Shown here piece by piece: positions 34,329 to 43,310 of a stretch of DNA of 64,000 nucleotides. Below the pieces are notes generated by a model. The model ran no database searches. It saw nothing but the letters and a program-made list of their open reading frames with translations, and was not told where the DNA came from. The DNA comes from an uncultured Bacilli bacterium (GTDB taxonomy: Bacteria > Bacillota_I > Bacilli_A > RF39 > UBA660), in assembly GCA_934101185.1 (NCBI GenBank), contig CAKOQD010000002.1, positions 14,494 through 78,493 of the forward strand. Reading direction: 5' to 3'. Numbering within the stretch: position 1 is the stretch's first letter; every line of letters begins with the position of its first letter. Made by a program: the position numbers and the translations under genes.

Positions 34329-35294
34329 ATGAAAAAAATACTTGTAATATTTGGTGGAAAAAGTAATGAACATGATGTTAGCATTTCATCAACAAAAAGC
34401 ATTTCTAAAAACATAGACAAAAATCTTTTTAAAGTGGATTACATCTACATAGATAAAAAAGGTATATGGAAAAAAGTAAAAGATCCAAATAACTTAAACA
34501 ATTACAAAAAAGTAAAAAACTATAATATCATAACAAAATATGATAAGATCTTTCCGTTAATACATGGAGAATTTGGAGAAGACGGAAAGATACAAGGACT
34601 ATTTGAAATATATAATGTAAATTATGTAGGATCTAACACAAAGACAAGCGCTATTGCAATGGATAAAGTAATAACAAAAGAATTAGTAGAACAACTAGGT
34701 ATCCCGGTAGTAGACTATCTTTATATAAACAAAAATAACTATGACATTGAAAAACTTAAAAAACAAATAACAAAAAAGATAAAATATCCATGCTTTATAA
34801 AACCTGCAAACGCAGGAAGCAGCTTTGGAGCCCAAAAAGTAGAAAACCCTAAGCTCTTGGAAGAAAAACTAAATGAGACATTTAAATATGATAATAAAGT
34901 ATTAGTAGAAAAACTATTAGACAAAAGAGAAATAGAAGTAGCGATACTAGGCAATGAAAATAGAATAATATCAGAACCAGGAGAAATAATAATAGATAAA
35001 AATCTATACGATTATGAGACAAAATATAATGATATTAATACTAAAATACAATTAGCAAACCTAACTAAAAAAGAAAAAGAAACCATTAAAAAATATGCCA
35101 TAACCATATATGAAAAATTAGAATGTAAAGACTTAGCAAGAATAGATTTCTTTATTGAAAATGAAACAAACAAAATATACTTCAACGAGATAAACACTAT
35201 GCCAGGTTTTACAAAACTTTCAATGTATCCATTCTTAATTGAACAAAAAAACATTACCTATAAAGAACTAATTACAAAACTAATGGAGGACTAA
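34329..35294 (+). CDS. ddl: D-alanine--D-alanine ligase
   Basis: Ddl makes the D-Ala-D-Ala end of peptidoglycan precursors. The 321 residues show the N-terminal GGKSNEHDVSISS, ATP-grasp elements (KPANAGSSFGAQKV, KREIEVAILG) and the metal site FNEINTMPGFT. ATG 34329 follows GAGGAGTTAAAAAT. rlmD-like gene starts one base after its stop. Confidence 0.96.
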   Translation: MKKILVIFGGKSNEHDVSISSTKSISKNIDKNLFKVDYIYIDKKGIWKKVKDPNNLNNYKKVKNYNIITKYDKIFPLIHGEFGEDGKIQGLFEIYNVNYVGSNTKTSAIAMDKVITKELVEQLGIPVVDYLYINKNNYDIEKLKKQITKKIKYPCFIKPANAGSSFGAQKVENPKLLEEKLNETFKYDNKVLVEKLLDKREIEVAILGNENRIISEPGEIIIDKNLYDYETKYNDINTKIQLANLTKKEKETIKKYAITIYEKLECKDLARIDFFIENETNKIYFNEINTMPGFTKLSMYPFLIEQKNITYKELITKLMED

Positions 35295-35295
35295 T

Positions 35296-36477
35296 ATGAA
35301 TGAAAAAGAAGTAATAACATCAACAGTAAATAACTTTGGAAACGCAATCACTAAAATAGACAATAAAGTAGTATTCGTAGAAAAAGCATTACAAGACGAA
35401 ACACTAAAAGTACAAATAATAAAAGACTATAAAAACTATCAAATAGCAAAAATTATAAAAATAATAAAACCAAATAAAAATAGAATAAAACCAGTATGTA
35501 AATACTATGATAAATGCGGAGGATGTGCATTCCTACACACTACAAATGAAGAAGAACTATCTATAAAAGAAAACTATATAAAAGAATTATTCAAAGACTA
35601 TGAAGTAAAAAGTATTGTAAAAACAAATGAATATAACTATAGAAACAAAGTAACCCTACATATTAAAAATAAAAAAATAGGTTTCTATCAAAAGGGTACA
35701 AATGAATTGGTAGAAATAGATACTTGTCATTTATTAAAAGAGCAACTAAACGAAGTAATTAAAATACTTAAAAATATAGATTTAAAAGATATAAAAGAAA
35801 TAATGATAAGAACAAATGAAAACAAAGACATAATGATTAAAACAATAGGAACCATCAAAAATGACGATATATTAAAAATACTAAAAATAAACAATTTAAA
35901 AAGCCTGTATCAAGACGATAAATTAATATACGAAGAACCATATATAAAAGAAAATATAAATAATATAAAGTATACAATATATCCAGATGCATTCTTTCAA
36001 GTAAATAAAGAAGGCATGATAAAACTATACGATTTAAATAGAAAATATGCAGAAAAAGGAAATAAACTATTAGATTTATACTGTGGAACAGGAACAATAG
36101 GAATATATTTAAGTGACTTATATAAAGAAGTATTTGGAATAGAAATAAACAAAGACTCAATAAAAAATGCTAAACTAAATAAAAAATTAAACAACATAAA
36201 AAACATTGACTTCATATGTAGTGATGCCAGTAACATTAAAGAAAAATATGATACTATAACAGTAGACCCTCCAAGAGTAGGGCTATCAAAAAAAGTAATA
36301 GAAAAAATACTTGAAATAAAACCTGAAAAAATTATATATACATCATGCAACCCTAATACATTAAAAAGAGATATAAAATTGCTTGAAGAAAACTATTCTG
36401 TAAAAGAAATAACTCCAGTAAATATGTTTCCAAAAACAGAACATATTGAATGCATTGCATTACTAACTCATAAATAA
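35296..36477 (+). CDS. rlmD: TrmA/RlmD-family RNA (uracil-5-)-methyltransferase
   Basis: The enzyme methylates C5 of uridine in 23S rRNA (or tRNA) with SAM. The 393 residues have a short TRAM-like N-terminus, a four-Cys cluster (CKYYDKCGGCAF plus a Cys after DT), the SAM motif LDLYCGTGTIGIY, TVDPPRVGLS and the catalytic YTSCNP. The exact target uridine cannot be told from sequence. Confidence 0.85.
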   Translation: MNEKEVITSTVNNFGNAITKIDNKVVFVEKALQDETLKVQIIKDYKNYQIAKIIKIIKPNKNRIKPVCKYYDKCGGCAFLHTTNEEELSIKENYIKELFKDYEVKSIVKTNEYNYRNKVTLHIKNKKIGFYQKGTNELVEIDTCHLLKEQLNEVIKILKNIDLKDIKEIMIRTNENKDIMIKTIGTIKNDDILKILKINNLKSLYQDDKLIYEEPYIKENINNIKYTIYPDAFFQVNKEGMIKLYDLNRKYAEKGNKLLDLYCGTGTIGIYLSDLYKEVFGIEINKDSIKNAKLNKKLNNIKNIDFICSDASNIKEKYDTITVDPPRVGLSKKVIEKILEIKPEKIIYTSCNPNTLKRDIKLLEENYSVKEITPVNMFPKTEHIECIALLTHK

Positions 36478-36497
36478 AACTAAAAAGGATGATGATT

Positions 36498-36827
36498 ATG
36501 GAAAAGATTTATAATAAATTAGTCAGAGACAATATACCAGATATTATTAAAAATAATGGAGAAATACCAATAACAAAAACTCTAGATCAAAACGATTATA
36601 AAAAAGAATTAGAAATTAAATTAAATGAAGAATACCATGAAGTATTAGAATCAAGTGGAAAAAACAGAATAGAAGAATTAGGAGACATGCTTGAAGTAAT
36701 AAAAGTCTTAGCGGAGCTGGAGGGCAGTAGTCTAAATGAAGTAATTGAAACATCAAAGAAAAAATGTTTAAAACGTGGTGGCTTTAGTAAAAAAATATTT
36801 CTTATAAAAACAAAAGAAAATGATTAA
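36498..36827 (+). CDS. MazG/PRA-PH-like nucleotide pyrophosphohydrolase
   Basis: The 109 residues form an all-alpha domain with YNKLVRDNIPDII at the start and the metal-binding pattern EEYHEVLE...EELGDMLEVI. Members act as house-cleaning NTP pyrophosphatases. ATG 36498 follows AAAGGATGATGATT. First of a row of small enzyme genes. Confidence 0.82.
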   Translation: MEKIYNKLVRDNIPDIIKNNGEIPITKTLDQNDYKKELEIKLNEEYHEVLESSGKNRIEELGDMLEVIKVLAELEGSSLNEVIETSKKKCLKRGGFSKKIFLIKTKEND

Positions 36828-36843
36828 ATGTTAAGGAGTTACT

Positions 36844-37290
36844 ATGTACGAAATAAAAGAAATAAGTATTAATGAACTAAATACCAATGAAAATATTTTT
36901 AATACTTTAAGAGAGATATACGAAAACTTTGATACTTGGTTAGAAAAATTAAAAAAAGAAAATACAAAATGTTATATAACTACAAATTCTAAAGAAATAA
37001 CATCTCTAATGATTCTGAAAATAGATGAAAAAGATTCAAATCAAATAACTACAAAAGAAAAACTACTTAAAATAAGAACTCTAATAGTAAAAGATAAAAA
37101 TAAAGGAATTGGAAATAGATGCTTAAATAAATCAATAGAAATAGCTAAACAAAATAATATAAATTATGTCTATATAACTTGTAAAAATAATAACAAAGAA
37201 ATGATTGAATTCTTAAATAAACACTCATTCAAACTATACAATGAGTTGGAAGAAGAAAACATATATCTATTAAAAATAGAAAGGAAATAA
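36844..37290 (+). CDS. GNAT-family N-acetyltransferase
   Basis: 148 residues; LKIRTLIVKDKNKGIGNRCLNKSIEIA is split here into the conserved strand (LLKIRTLIV) and the acetyl-CoA loop (KGIGNRC), followed by YVYITCKN and a C-terminal hairpin. Substrate unknown. ATG 36844 after TTAAGGAGTTACT. Confidence 0.78.
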   Translation: MYEIKEISINELNTNENIFNTLREIYENFDTWLEKLKKENTKCYITTNSKEITSLMILKIDEKDSNQITTKEKLLKIRTLIVKDKNKGIGNRCLNKSIEIAKQNNINYVYITCKNNNKEMIEFLNKHSFKLYNELEEENIYLLKIERK

Positions 37291-37292
37291 AA

Positions 37293-37625
37293 ATGAAAAG
37301 ATGGCAATTTTAAACAGATAATGACAAGTTAATAGAACTAGTTTTAAAAGGACAAAAAAGAGCTACCACATCACTATATAATGAATACATTAAAGAACAA
37401 GAACCACTCCCTAAAAAAGGAGAAAAAAGCATTATTCAGTACTCTAACAATAAAGATGCATGCCTAATAGTAATAGAAAAAGTAATTATTACACAGTTCA
37501 AAAATATAACTGAAGAACTTGCCTTTATCGAAGGAGAAGGGGATAAATCATTCAATAAAGAATCTAAAGTAGTATTTGAAATATTTAAAGTATTAAAAAA
37601 TACTAATTATAAGGAGTCAATATGA
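37293..37625 (+). pseudogene. ASCH-domain protein interrupted by one stop codon
   Basis: AAAGGAAATAA precedes ATG 37293; the frame reads MKRWQF, then TAA (37311-37313), and stays open for 103 more codons to TGA 37623-37625. The downstream part has the ASCH pattern LIELVLKGQKRATTS, PLPKKGEKSII and VIEKVIITQFKNI. ASCH proteins bind RNA or deaminate modified cytosines. No alternative start follows. A single nonsense change has disabled it, or it is a sequencing error. Confidence 0.75.
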
Positions 37626-38077
37626 TAATAGAAAAAGTAAATAATATTAATGATGCTAAAAAATGCAATGAATTATTAACTAAATTGTTAATGAGTGAAA
37701 GTAAATACGATAAAAACTTAAGAAATGATTACATAATAACAAACTACTTTGAAAATAAATATCAAAATGAAGATAACATTCTATTAATTGCTAAACAAGA
37801 AGAAAACGTAATAGGATACGCATACTGTAAAATAAATGAACTTCCAGGAGGCCCCATTATATCAAAAGTAACCTTACTAGATGGAATCTTTGTCGAAGAA
37901 AAATATAGAAAACAAAAAATAGCAACAAAACTAATTAATGAATGCAAAAACTGGAGTAAAAAAATCGGAGCAACTTACTTTGAAATAAAAGTTGCAAAAG
38001 AAAATATAAATGCTTTAAAACTATATGAACAAATAGGCTTTAAAGACTTCGAACACAAAATGAGAATACAATTATAA
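37622..38077 (+). CDS. GNAT-family N-acetyltransferase
   Basis: 151 residues with GIFVEEKYRKQKIATKLI (acetyl-CoA loop RKQKIA) and ENINALKLYEQIGF. ATG 37622 after AAGGAGTCAAT; it overlaps the end of the ASCH remnant. Substrate unknown. Confidence 0.82.
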   Translation: MIIEKVNNINDAKKCNELLTKLLMSESKYDKNLRNDYIITNYFENKYQNEDNILLIAKQEENVIGYAYCKINELPGGPIISKVTLLDGIFVEEKYRKQKIATKLINECKNWSKKIGATYFEIKVAKENINALKLYEQIGFKDFEHKMRIQL

Positions 38078-38111
38078 GAGTAAAAACACTGTAAACTATT
38101 CATTACAAACC

Positions 38112-38140
38112 TTGTAAAAAGTATTAAAAAAGACTATACT
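38112..38140 (+). promoter_or_regulatory. Sigma-A promoter
   Basis: TTGTAA (38112-38117), 17 bases, TATACT (38135-38140), 31 bases before a short ORF and murD. Confidence 0.65.
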
Positions 38141-38171
38141 AATTATATAAAAGAAATAAAGAGGTGGAACT

Positions 38172-38243
38172 ATGGTAAATACTGTGGTAATAATATTACT
38201 AATTTTATGTGCATGTGTTGGAATATATCTAATAAAATGTTAA
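38172..38243 (+). CDS. 23-residue single-span membrane peptide upstream of murD
   Basis: AAAGAGGTGGAACT is an excellent ribosome binding site for ATG 38172. The peptide MVNTVVIILLILCACVGIY plus LIKC is one hydrophobic helix. The stop is 14 bases before murD, so both are on the mRNA from the promoter at 38112. It may be a small regulatory membrane protein or a leader peptide. Confidence 0.6.
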   Translation: MVNTVVIILLILCACVGIYLIKC

Positions 38244-38257
38244 CAAGGAGAGATAAC

Positions 38258-39610
38258 ATGTTTGAAAACAAAAAAATCTTAATATTAGGCTTTGCAAGAA
38301 GCGGATACGATGCTGCCAAATATTTAATAAATAAAAATAATCAAGTAATAGTAACAGATAAAAAAGAAATAAAAGACGAAAAATATAATGAATTAAAAGA
38401 ACTTGGAGTACAATTTGTAATGAATGATTCAAAAACTGATATTTTAGATAATACATTTGATTATCTAATTAAAAGTCCTGGAGTTCCAATAGATCATCCA
38501 TACGTCATAAAGGCAAAACAACTCCAAGTAGAAGTCATAAATGAAGTAGAAATGGCATATCGCATAATTAGAAAAGAACATAATATAAAACTAATTGCCA
38601 TAACAGGTAGCAACGGAAAAACAACAACTACAACACTCATTTATAATATGCTAAAACAGTCTCATGACAACGTCTTTCTAGCGGGAAACATTGGTTATCC
38701 ATTATCAGGATTTATAGAAAAAGTAAAAGATAATGATATAATCGTAATGGAAACATCGTGTCAACAACTAGAAAACTTAAAAGAGTTCAAACCAGATATT
38801 GCAGTAATGACTAATATCACTGAAGCACATATCGATTTTATGAAAACATATGAACACTATAAATATGTAAAAAGTAAACTACTACAAAATCAAACAAAAG
38901 AAGACATTGCTATTTTAAACAATGAATCAGAAGACTTAAAAGAAGCAACAAAAGATGCTAAATCAACTAAAAAATACTTCTCATCAAAAAATACTATAAA
39001 TGGATGCTACATAAAAGACAATGAAATATATTATTATGATGAAAAAATAATAGACTTAAAAGATATCAAATTACGCGGAATGCATAATTACGAAAACATT
39101 ATGGCATCCATCATGGCAGTAAAAGAATTAAACATTACAAACGAAGATATAAAGAAAGTACTAACAACCTTCATGGGAGTAGAACATCGTCTAGAATATG
39201 TTAACACAGTTAATAATAGAACATTCTATAATGACACTGAAGCAACAAATATAAAATGTACTCAAATAGCACTTTCCTCATTTGAAGAACCAACCATAAT
39301 AATACTCGGAGGACTAGAAAGAGGACAAAACTTCAATGACTTACTACCATATATGAAAAATGTTAAAGCAATCCTAGCAATTGGACAATGTAGAAAAAGA
39401 GTAGTAGACTTTGCAAAAGAAAATAATATAGAAGTATTTGAATACGAACATCTAAAAGATGCAACTTTAAAAGCCTATGAAATATCACAAGAACACGATG
39501 TAATATTACTTAGTCCTGCCAGTGCATCATGGGATCAATACAAACAGTGCGAAGACAGAGGAGCAGAATTTAAAAATATAGTCAATAACTTAATTGACAA
39601 TTCAAAATAA
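38258..39610 (+). CDS. murD: UDP-N-acetylmuramoylalanine--D-glutamate ligase
   Basis: MurD adds D-Glu to UDP-MurNAc-L-Ala. The 450 residues have a Rossmann-like N-terminus (ILGFARSGYDAAKYL), the ATP loop ITGSNGKTTTT, the central Mur ligase domain (MTNITEAHIDF) and the C-terminal domain (EHRLEYV, NDTEATN, LSPASASWDQY). Start ATG 38258 after AAGGAGAGATAAC, not the longer frame at 38207 that overlaps the short ORF. Confidence 0.96.
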   Translation: MFENKKILILGFARSGYDAAKYLINKNNQVIVTDKKEIKDEKYNELKELGVQFVMNDSKTDILDNTFDYLIKSPGVPIDHPYVIKAKQLQVEVINEVEMAYRIIRKEHNIKLIAITGSNGKTTTTTLIYNMLKQSHDNVFLAGNIGYPLSGFIEKVKDNDIIVMETSCQQLENLKEFKPDIAVMTNITEAHIDFMKTYEHYKYVKSKLLQNQTKEDIAILNNESEDLKEATKDAKSTKKYFSSKNTINGCYIKDNEIYYYDEKIIDLKDIKLRGMHNYENIMASIMAVKELNITNEDIKKVLTTFMGVEHRLEYVNTVNNRTFYNDTEATNIKCTQIALSSFEEPTIIILGGLERGQNFNDLLPYMKNVKAILAIGQCRKRVVDFAKENNIEVFEYEHLKDATLKAYEISQEHDVILLSPASASWDQYKQCEDRGAEFKNIVNNLIDNSK

Positions 39611-39650
39611 ATATGTTAATTTAAAATAGAAAAGAAGGGAGAGGTAAAAT

Positions 39651-40391
39651 ATGCCAACTAATAACGAAGAAACAAAAGAAACTAAAAAACAAGCACCTAA
39701 AAAAACAACGAGTGCTAAAAAGACTACTAGCACAAAAACAACTACTACACCAAAGAAAACTACCACAACTAAAACAAGTACTGCTAAAAAAAGTACAACA
39801 ACTAAAAAGACAACTACCAAAACTACAACAAAAAAAGATGAAACAGTAAAAAAACAAGCACCAAAAACAACTGCTAAAACTTCAACTAAAAAAACAACAA
39901 GTGCTAAAAAAACTACTACAGCACCTAAAAAAGAAGAGGTAAAAAAAGAAACTCCAAAGAAAGAAAATATAAAACAAGAACCAAAAGAAGAAAAGAAAGA
40001 CTTTGTTGAAGAAGCAATGGATGTAGTAGAAAACATTATGGATACTAAAGATACAACAAACAAATATAAAGAAGATGACATAGCTAAAAACACAGCAGTA
40101 TCTATTCTTGCATACCTTGGAATCCTAAGTTTAATTCCGTATTTCCTATGCAAAGATAGTAAATTTGCAATGTTCAATGCTAAACAAGGAGTAAACTTAT
40201 TTATCCTTGAAGTAATTTGTGCACTTCTAGCAAACATTATTAATCTATTCACTCCATGGTGGATAGCAAGAGCAATAATTTATGTTGTATATTTAATATT
40301 CGTTCTATTATCATTAATCGGAGTTATAAACGTATTAAATGGTAAAGCAAAAGAACTACCATATGTAAGTGCATTTAAATTTATAAAATAG
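39651..40391 (+). CDS. Lys/Thr-rich protein with DUF4870-like membrane domain
   Basis: The first 115 residues are low complexity (repeats of KKTT, TTTKT and SAKK), like histone H1-type tails, then an acidic stretch. Residues about 140-246 form three membrane helices (ILAYLGILSLIPYF, VICALLANIINLF, IYVVYLIFVLLSLIG) as in DUF4870/Tic20-like proteins. The basic tail could bind nucleic acid or wall polymer at the membrane. A 216-codon frame on the other strand is a by-product of the repeats. Confidence 0.78.
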   Translation: MPTNNEETKETKKQAPKKTTSAKKTTSTKTTTTPKKTTTTKTSTAKKSTTTKKTTTKTTTKKDETVKKQAPKTTAKTSTKKTTSAKKTTTAPKKEEVKKETPKKENIKQEPKEEKKDFVEEAMDVVENIMDTKDTTNKYKEDDIAKNTAVSILAYLGILSLIPYFLCKDSKFAMFNAKQGVNLFILEVICALLANIINLFTPWWIARAIIYVVYLIFVLLSLIGVINVLNGKAKELPYVSAFKFIK

Positions 40392-40421
40392 ACTTTGACG
40401 TAAAAACTCAAAGTTTTTTTT
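40392..40421 (+). terminator. Rho-independent terminator
   Basis: ACTTTGA (40392-40398) pairs with TCAAAGT (40408-40414), then T7. Confidence 0.85.
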
Positions 40422-40427
40422 ATTTGA

Positions 40428-40456
40428 TTGTATAAAAAAAAATAATATGGTACAAT
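40428..40456 (+). promoter_or_regulatory. Sigma-A promoter of the dockerin-cohesin pair
   Basis: TTGTAT (40428-40433), 17 bases, TACAAT (40451-40456). Confidence 0.65.
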
Positions 40457-40484
40457 ACTTATATAAATAATAAAGGGTGATACT

Positions 40485-43310
40485 ATGAATTTTATAAAAA
40501 ATAATTATAAAAAAATAACTCCATTTGTAGTAATAATGTTAATAGCGATAATCTCGTATTCAGCTACACAATCATCATATGCCCAAACAACTACAAAAAC
40601 GTTTACAAGACAAGAAATACAAGACATGATAGTATCCACTGCAACAAGTTACCTAAGAAACAACACATATTCAGACTACGATCAACATTCAATGGATGCA
40701 TCATCTACATATAATGGTTCATCAATTACAACATTCAACTGGAGAGACTTTAACATAACACCAGAAATGGTAAGTAGAACCAATAACTTCCATGATGACT
40801 GTAGTAGTTTCGTAACACAAGTATTAATAAACTCAATAGACTATGACTTCTCAAATTACTATAACTATACATCAAATACATTCTACTTATTTAAAAACTT
40901 TACTTACACACAGTCTAAGTCATCAAAAACGACATTTATCGAAGGCTATAAAAGAACAGGAAAAAGTATTTCAACATTCTTCTTCAATAAATTAGCAAAC
41001 TCTATAGCAAACGTATCTAAAGGAACAGAATATAAAAATGATACAGACTTTGTAAACTATTATTATGAATTCACTGGAAGTGAAACAACATCTAAAAGAA
41101 ATACTGTAATCTCAAGCGTTAAACAAAGACTACAAAAAGGAGACATCGTAGTATATAGACACACAACATCATCAGGAAGTGCTGGAGGACACGTTATGGT
41201 CTATGCCGGAGACTTCTACGACAACAATGGTACAAAAATGACTGGATTCATTCATTCAACAGGAAAAAGCTATGACTTTACAACAGAAACACTAAATAGA
41301 GATAAATATGCAGTACAAACAGGTACAATGACTGTTAAAATAGATGATATAATAAACGATACCAAAACAACATCATACATGATTCTAAGACCAATAAACT
41401 ATTACTGCTCATCAAAAGATTCATGCAGTCTAACCGTACCAAACAATTCATTAGCAAGACCATCTATGAAAGAATTAAAAATAGAACAATACATATCAAA
41501 AGACAATAAAGATATTTCAAAATACAACAGTGTCAATATTAATGATACACTTACATATAATTTAGATATAAAAAATATTAAAATAAACCCAATAAAAAAC
41601 ATTACAATAACCGCAGAAACACCAAGCAATACAACCTATGTTAGTTGTAATAATGATTGTAAATATAACAACAATGAAATAACTTGGACACTAGGTAATA
41701 ATAGTAATATAACAAGCAATACATATAGTTATACAGTAAAAGTAGATAAACAAACAACAATTACTAATACAGGTTTTAAAATAAAAAATCCTGATAATAC
41801 AATCCTTCAAATGAGTGAATTAAATACCAATATAAATCCAAGTATTAATAATGAACTAGATACTAATGTATTAACAAGTATAATAAAACTATCCCAAGAA
41901 TTAAATAAAAATGGATATCTAACATACGGAACAAGTACAAACAATAACATTTATAAAACAGACATCACTACTATAAATGAAAATAATAAAGTAACAATCT
42001 CATCAGTAGACTATATAAAGTTCTTATACTACAATGCCTATGGAATAGACTTAAGTACCATGACAAAAGATAATATAAAAACATCACTATTTAATACTCA
42101 AAGCAGTCTATACTCTAGAAAAACTACTAATAGTGATGCTATATCACAAATGCTTGTACCAGGACTATATGGAGGAAGACTACTTAAAGGAAATGATAAC
42201 AACGACCGTACAAGATTTATGGTACCAAGCGATCTTGAATTTGGAGACATAGTAACATTCTACACATCAAATGCAACTCTAATAAATATATATATCTATC
42301 TAGGTCAAGAAAATAACTATCCAACATTCTTAAGAATAGCAAGTGATAACACAATAACAAAACTAACAAACACATCAGCAGAAGAACTATTTAATTCACT
42401 ATATGCTAAAAGTCTATTTGCAATATTTAGACCTACAAGATACTATGGAGTAACAATAACCCTACAAGACAATAATAAAAAAGATCATATAACCCTAGCT
42501 AAAAACACAACCTATAGAAATCTACCAATAATAGAAAAAAAATACACTGTAACATATGAATATAACACAACACCTGATAATGAAAACAAAGAAAAAGATA
42601 TAATTGATGATATATTCGATGGATGGTATAAAGGCTCTACAAAAGTAGATGAAAAAACAACAATTACTGATCAAATGCCACATACACTAACAGCAAAATA
42701 TACAAATAAAGAAATAACATTACCAACACCAATAAAAAATGGGTTCAAGTTCTTAGGATGGTACAAAGACTCAACTCTACAAAATAAAGCATCACAAACT
42801 AATAAATATACACCACAAAGTGATATAACACTATATGCTAAATGGGAAGAAGAACAACCAGACCCATCACCAGAACCACCAAAAGAATTTGACATAACAT
42901 CAGATGAATTCACTATAAAAGATGGCTATATCTACTTAAAAGAAAATAATAAAGAGTTTACAAGCTATATAAATAAATTAAAATATGATAAATCATTTAA
43001 CTATAACTTAAAACTATATGATAACAATAAAGAAATAACAAATAATATAGTATTTACAGGATCTAAACTAAAAGCAATAGACAATGACACAGTAATAAAA
43101 GAATATATAAACATTGTAAAAGGTGATGTTAATAAAACAGGAACAGTAACAATGGCAGACGTTATGAAACTAGTAGACTATCTATTTGATAACGACACGA
43201 TGACTGAAGACTATAACCTAAAAGCAGGAGATGTCAATAATACTAACACAGTAACAATGGCCGATGTTATGAAACTAGTAGACTACATTCTAGAAGGAGG
43301 AGAACTATGA
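40485..43310 (+). CDS. Secreted NlpC/P60-like protein with InlB-type repeats and C-terminal dockerin
   Basis: The 941 residues read: signal peptide (1 to about 33); an NlpC/P60-like or amidase domain (about 45-310) with HDDCSSFVTQVL (Cys) and GGHVMVYAGDF (His); a DUF11-like beta domain (about 320-450); a second NlpC-like domain (about 465-655) in which the Cys site reads SSVDYIKFLYY and the His site reads LINIYIYLG, so both catalytic residues are gone; two InlB-type repeats (GFKFLGWYKD, LYAKWEE); and a type I dockerin at about 880-941 with duplicated GDVN..TVTMADVMKLVDY. It probably cuts or binds peptidoglycan while tethered by its dockerin to the cohesin-like protein encoded next, which overlaps it by four bases. 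Confidence 0.85.
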   Translation: MNFIKNNYKKITPFVVIMLIAIISYSATQSSYAQTTTKTFTRQEIQDMIVSTATSYLRNNTYSDYDQHSMDASSTYNGSSITTFNWRDFNITPEMVSRTNNFHDDCSSFVTQVLINSIDYDFSNYYNYTSNTFYLFKNFTYTQSKSSKTTFIEGYKRTGKSISTFFFNKLANSIANVSKGTEYKNDTDFVNYYYEFTGSETTSKRNTVISSVKQRLQKGDIVVYRHTTSSGSAGGHVMVYAGDFYDNNGTKMTGFIHSTGKSYDFTTETLNRDKYAVQTGTMTVKIDDIINDTKTTSYMILRPINYYCSSKDSCSLTVPNNSLARPSMKELKIEQYISKDNKDISKYNSVNINDTLTYNLDIKNIKINPIKNITITAETPSNTTYVSCNNDCKYNNNEITWTLGNNSNITSNTYSYTVKVDKQTTITNTGFKIKNPDNTILQMSELNTNINPSINNELDTNVLTSIIKLSQELNKNGYLTYGTSTNNNIYKTDITTINENNKVTISSVDYIKFLYYNAYGIDLSTMTKDNIKTSLFNTQSSLYSRKTTNSDAISQMLVPGLYGGRLLKGNDNNDRTRFMVPSDLEFGDIVTFYTSNATLINIYIYLGQENNYPTFLRIASDNTITKLTNTSAEELFNSLYAKSLFAIFRPTRYYGVTITLQDNNKKDHITLAKNTTYRNLPIIEKKYTVTYEYNTTPDNENKEKDIIDDIFDGWYKGSTKVDEKTTITDQMPHTLTAKYTNKEITLPTPIKNGFKFLGWYKDSTLQNKASQTNKYTPQSDITLYAKWEEEQPDPSPEPPKEFDITSDEFTIKDGYIYLKENNKEFTSYINKLKYDKSFNYNLKLYDNNKEITNNIVFTGSKLKAIDNDTVIKEYINIVKGDVNKTGTVTMADVMKLVDYLFDNDTMTEDYNLKAGDVNNTNTVTMADVMKLVDYILEGGEL

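Noticed and set aside
37311..37313. Readthrough or special amino acid at the ASCH stop
   Set aside because: The codon is TAA, which is not used for selenocysteine or pyrrolysine, and there is no slippery sequence.
39602..40252. 216-codon minus-strand frame
   Set aside because: It mirrors the Lys/Thr repeats of the real plus-strand gene and encodes only low-complexity Val/Phe/Ser sequence.
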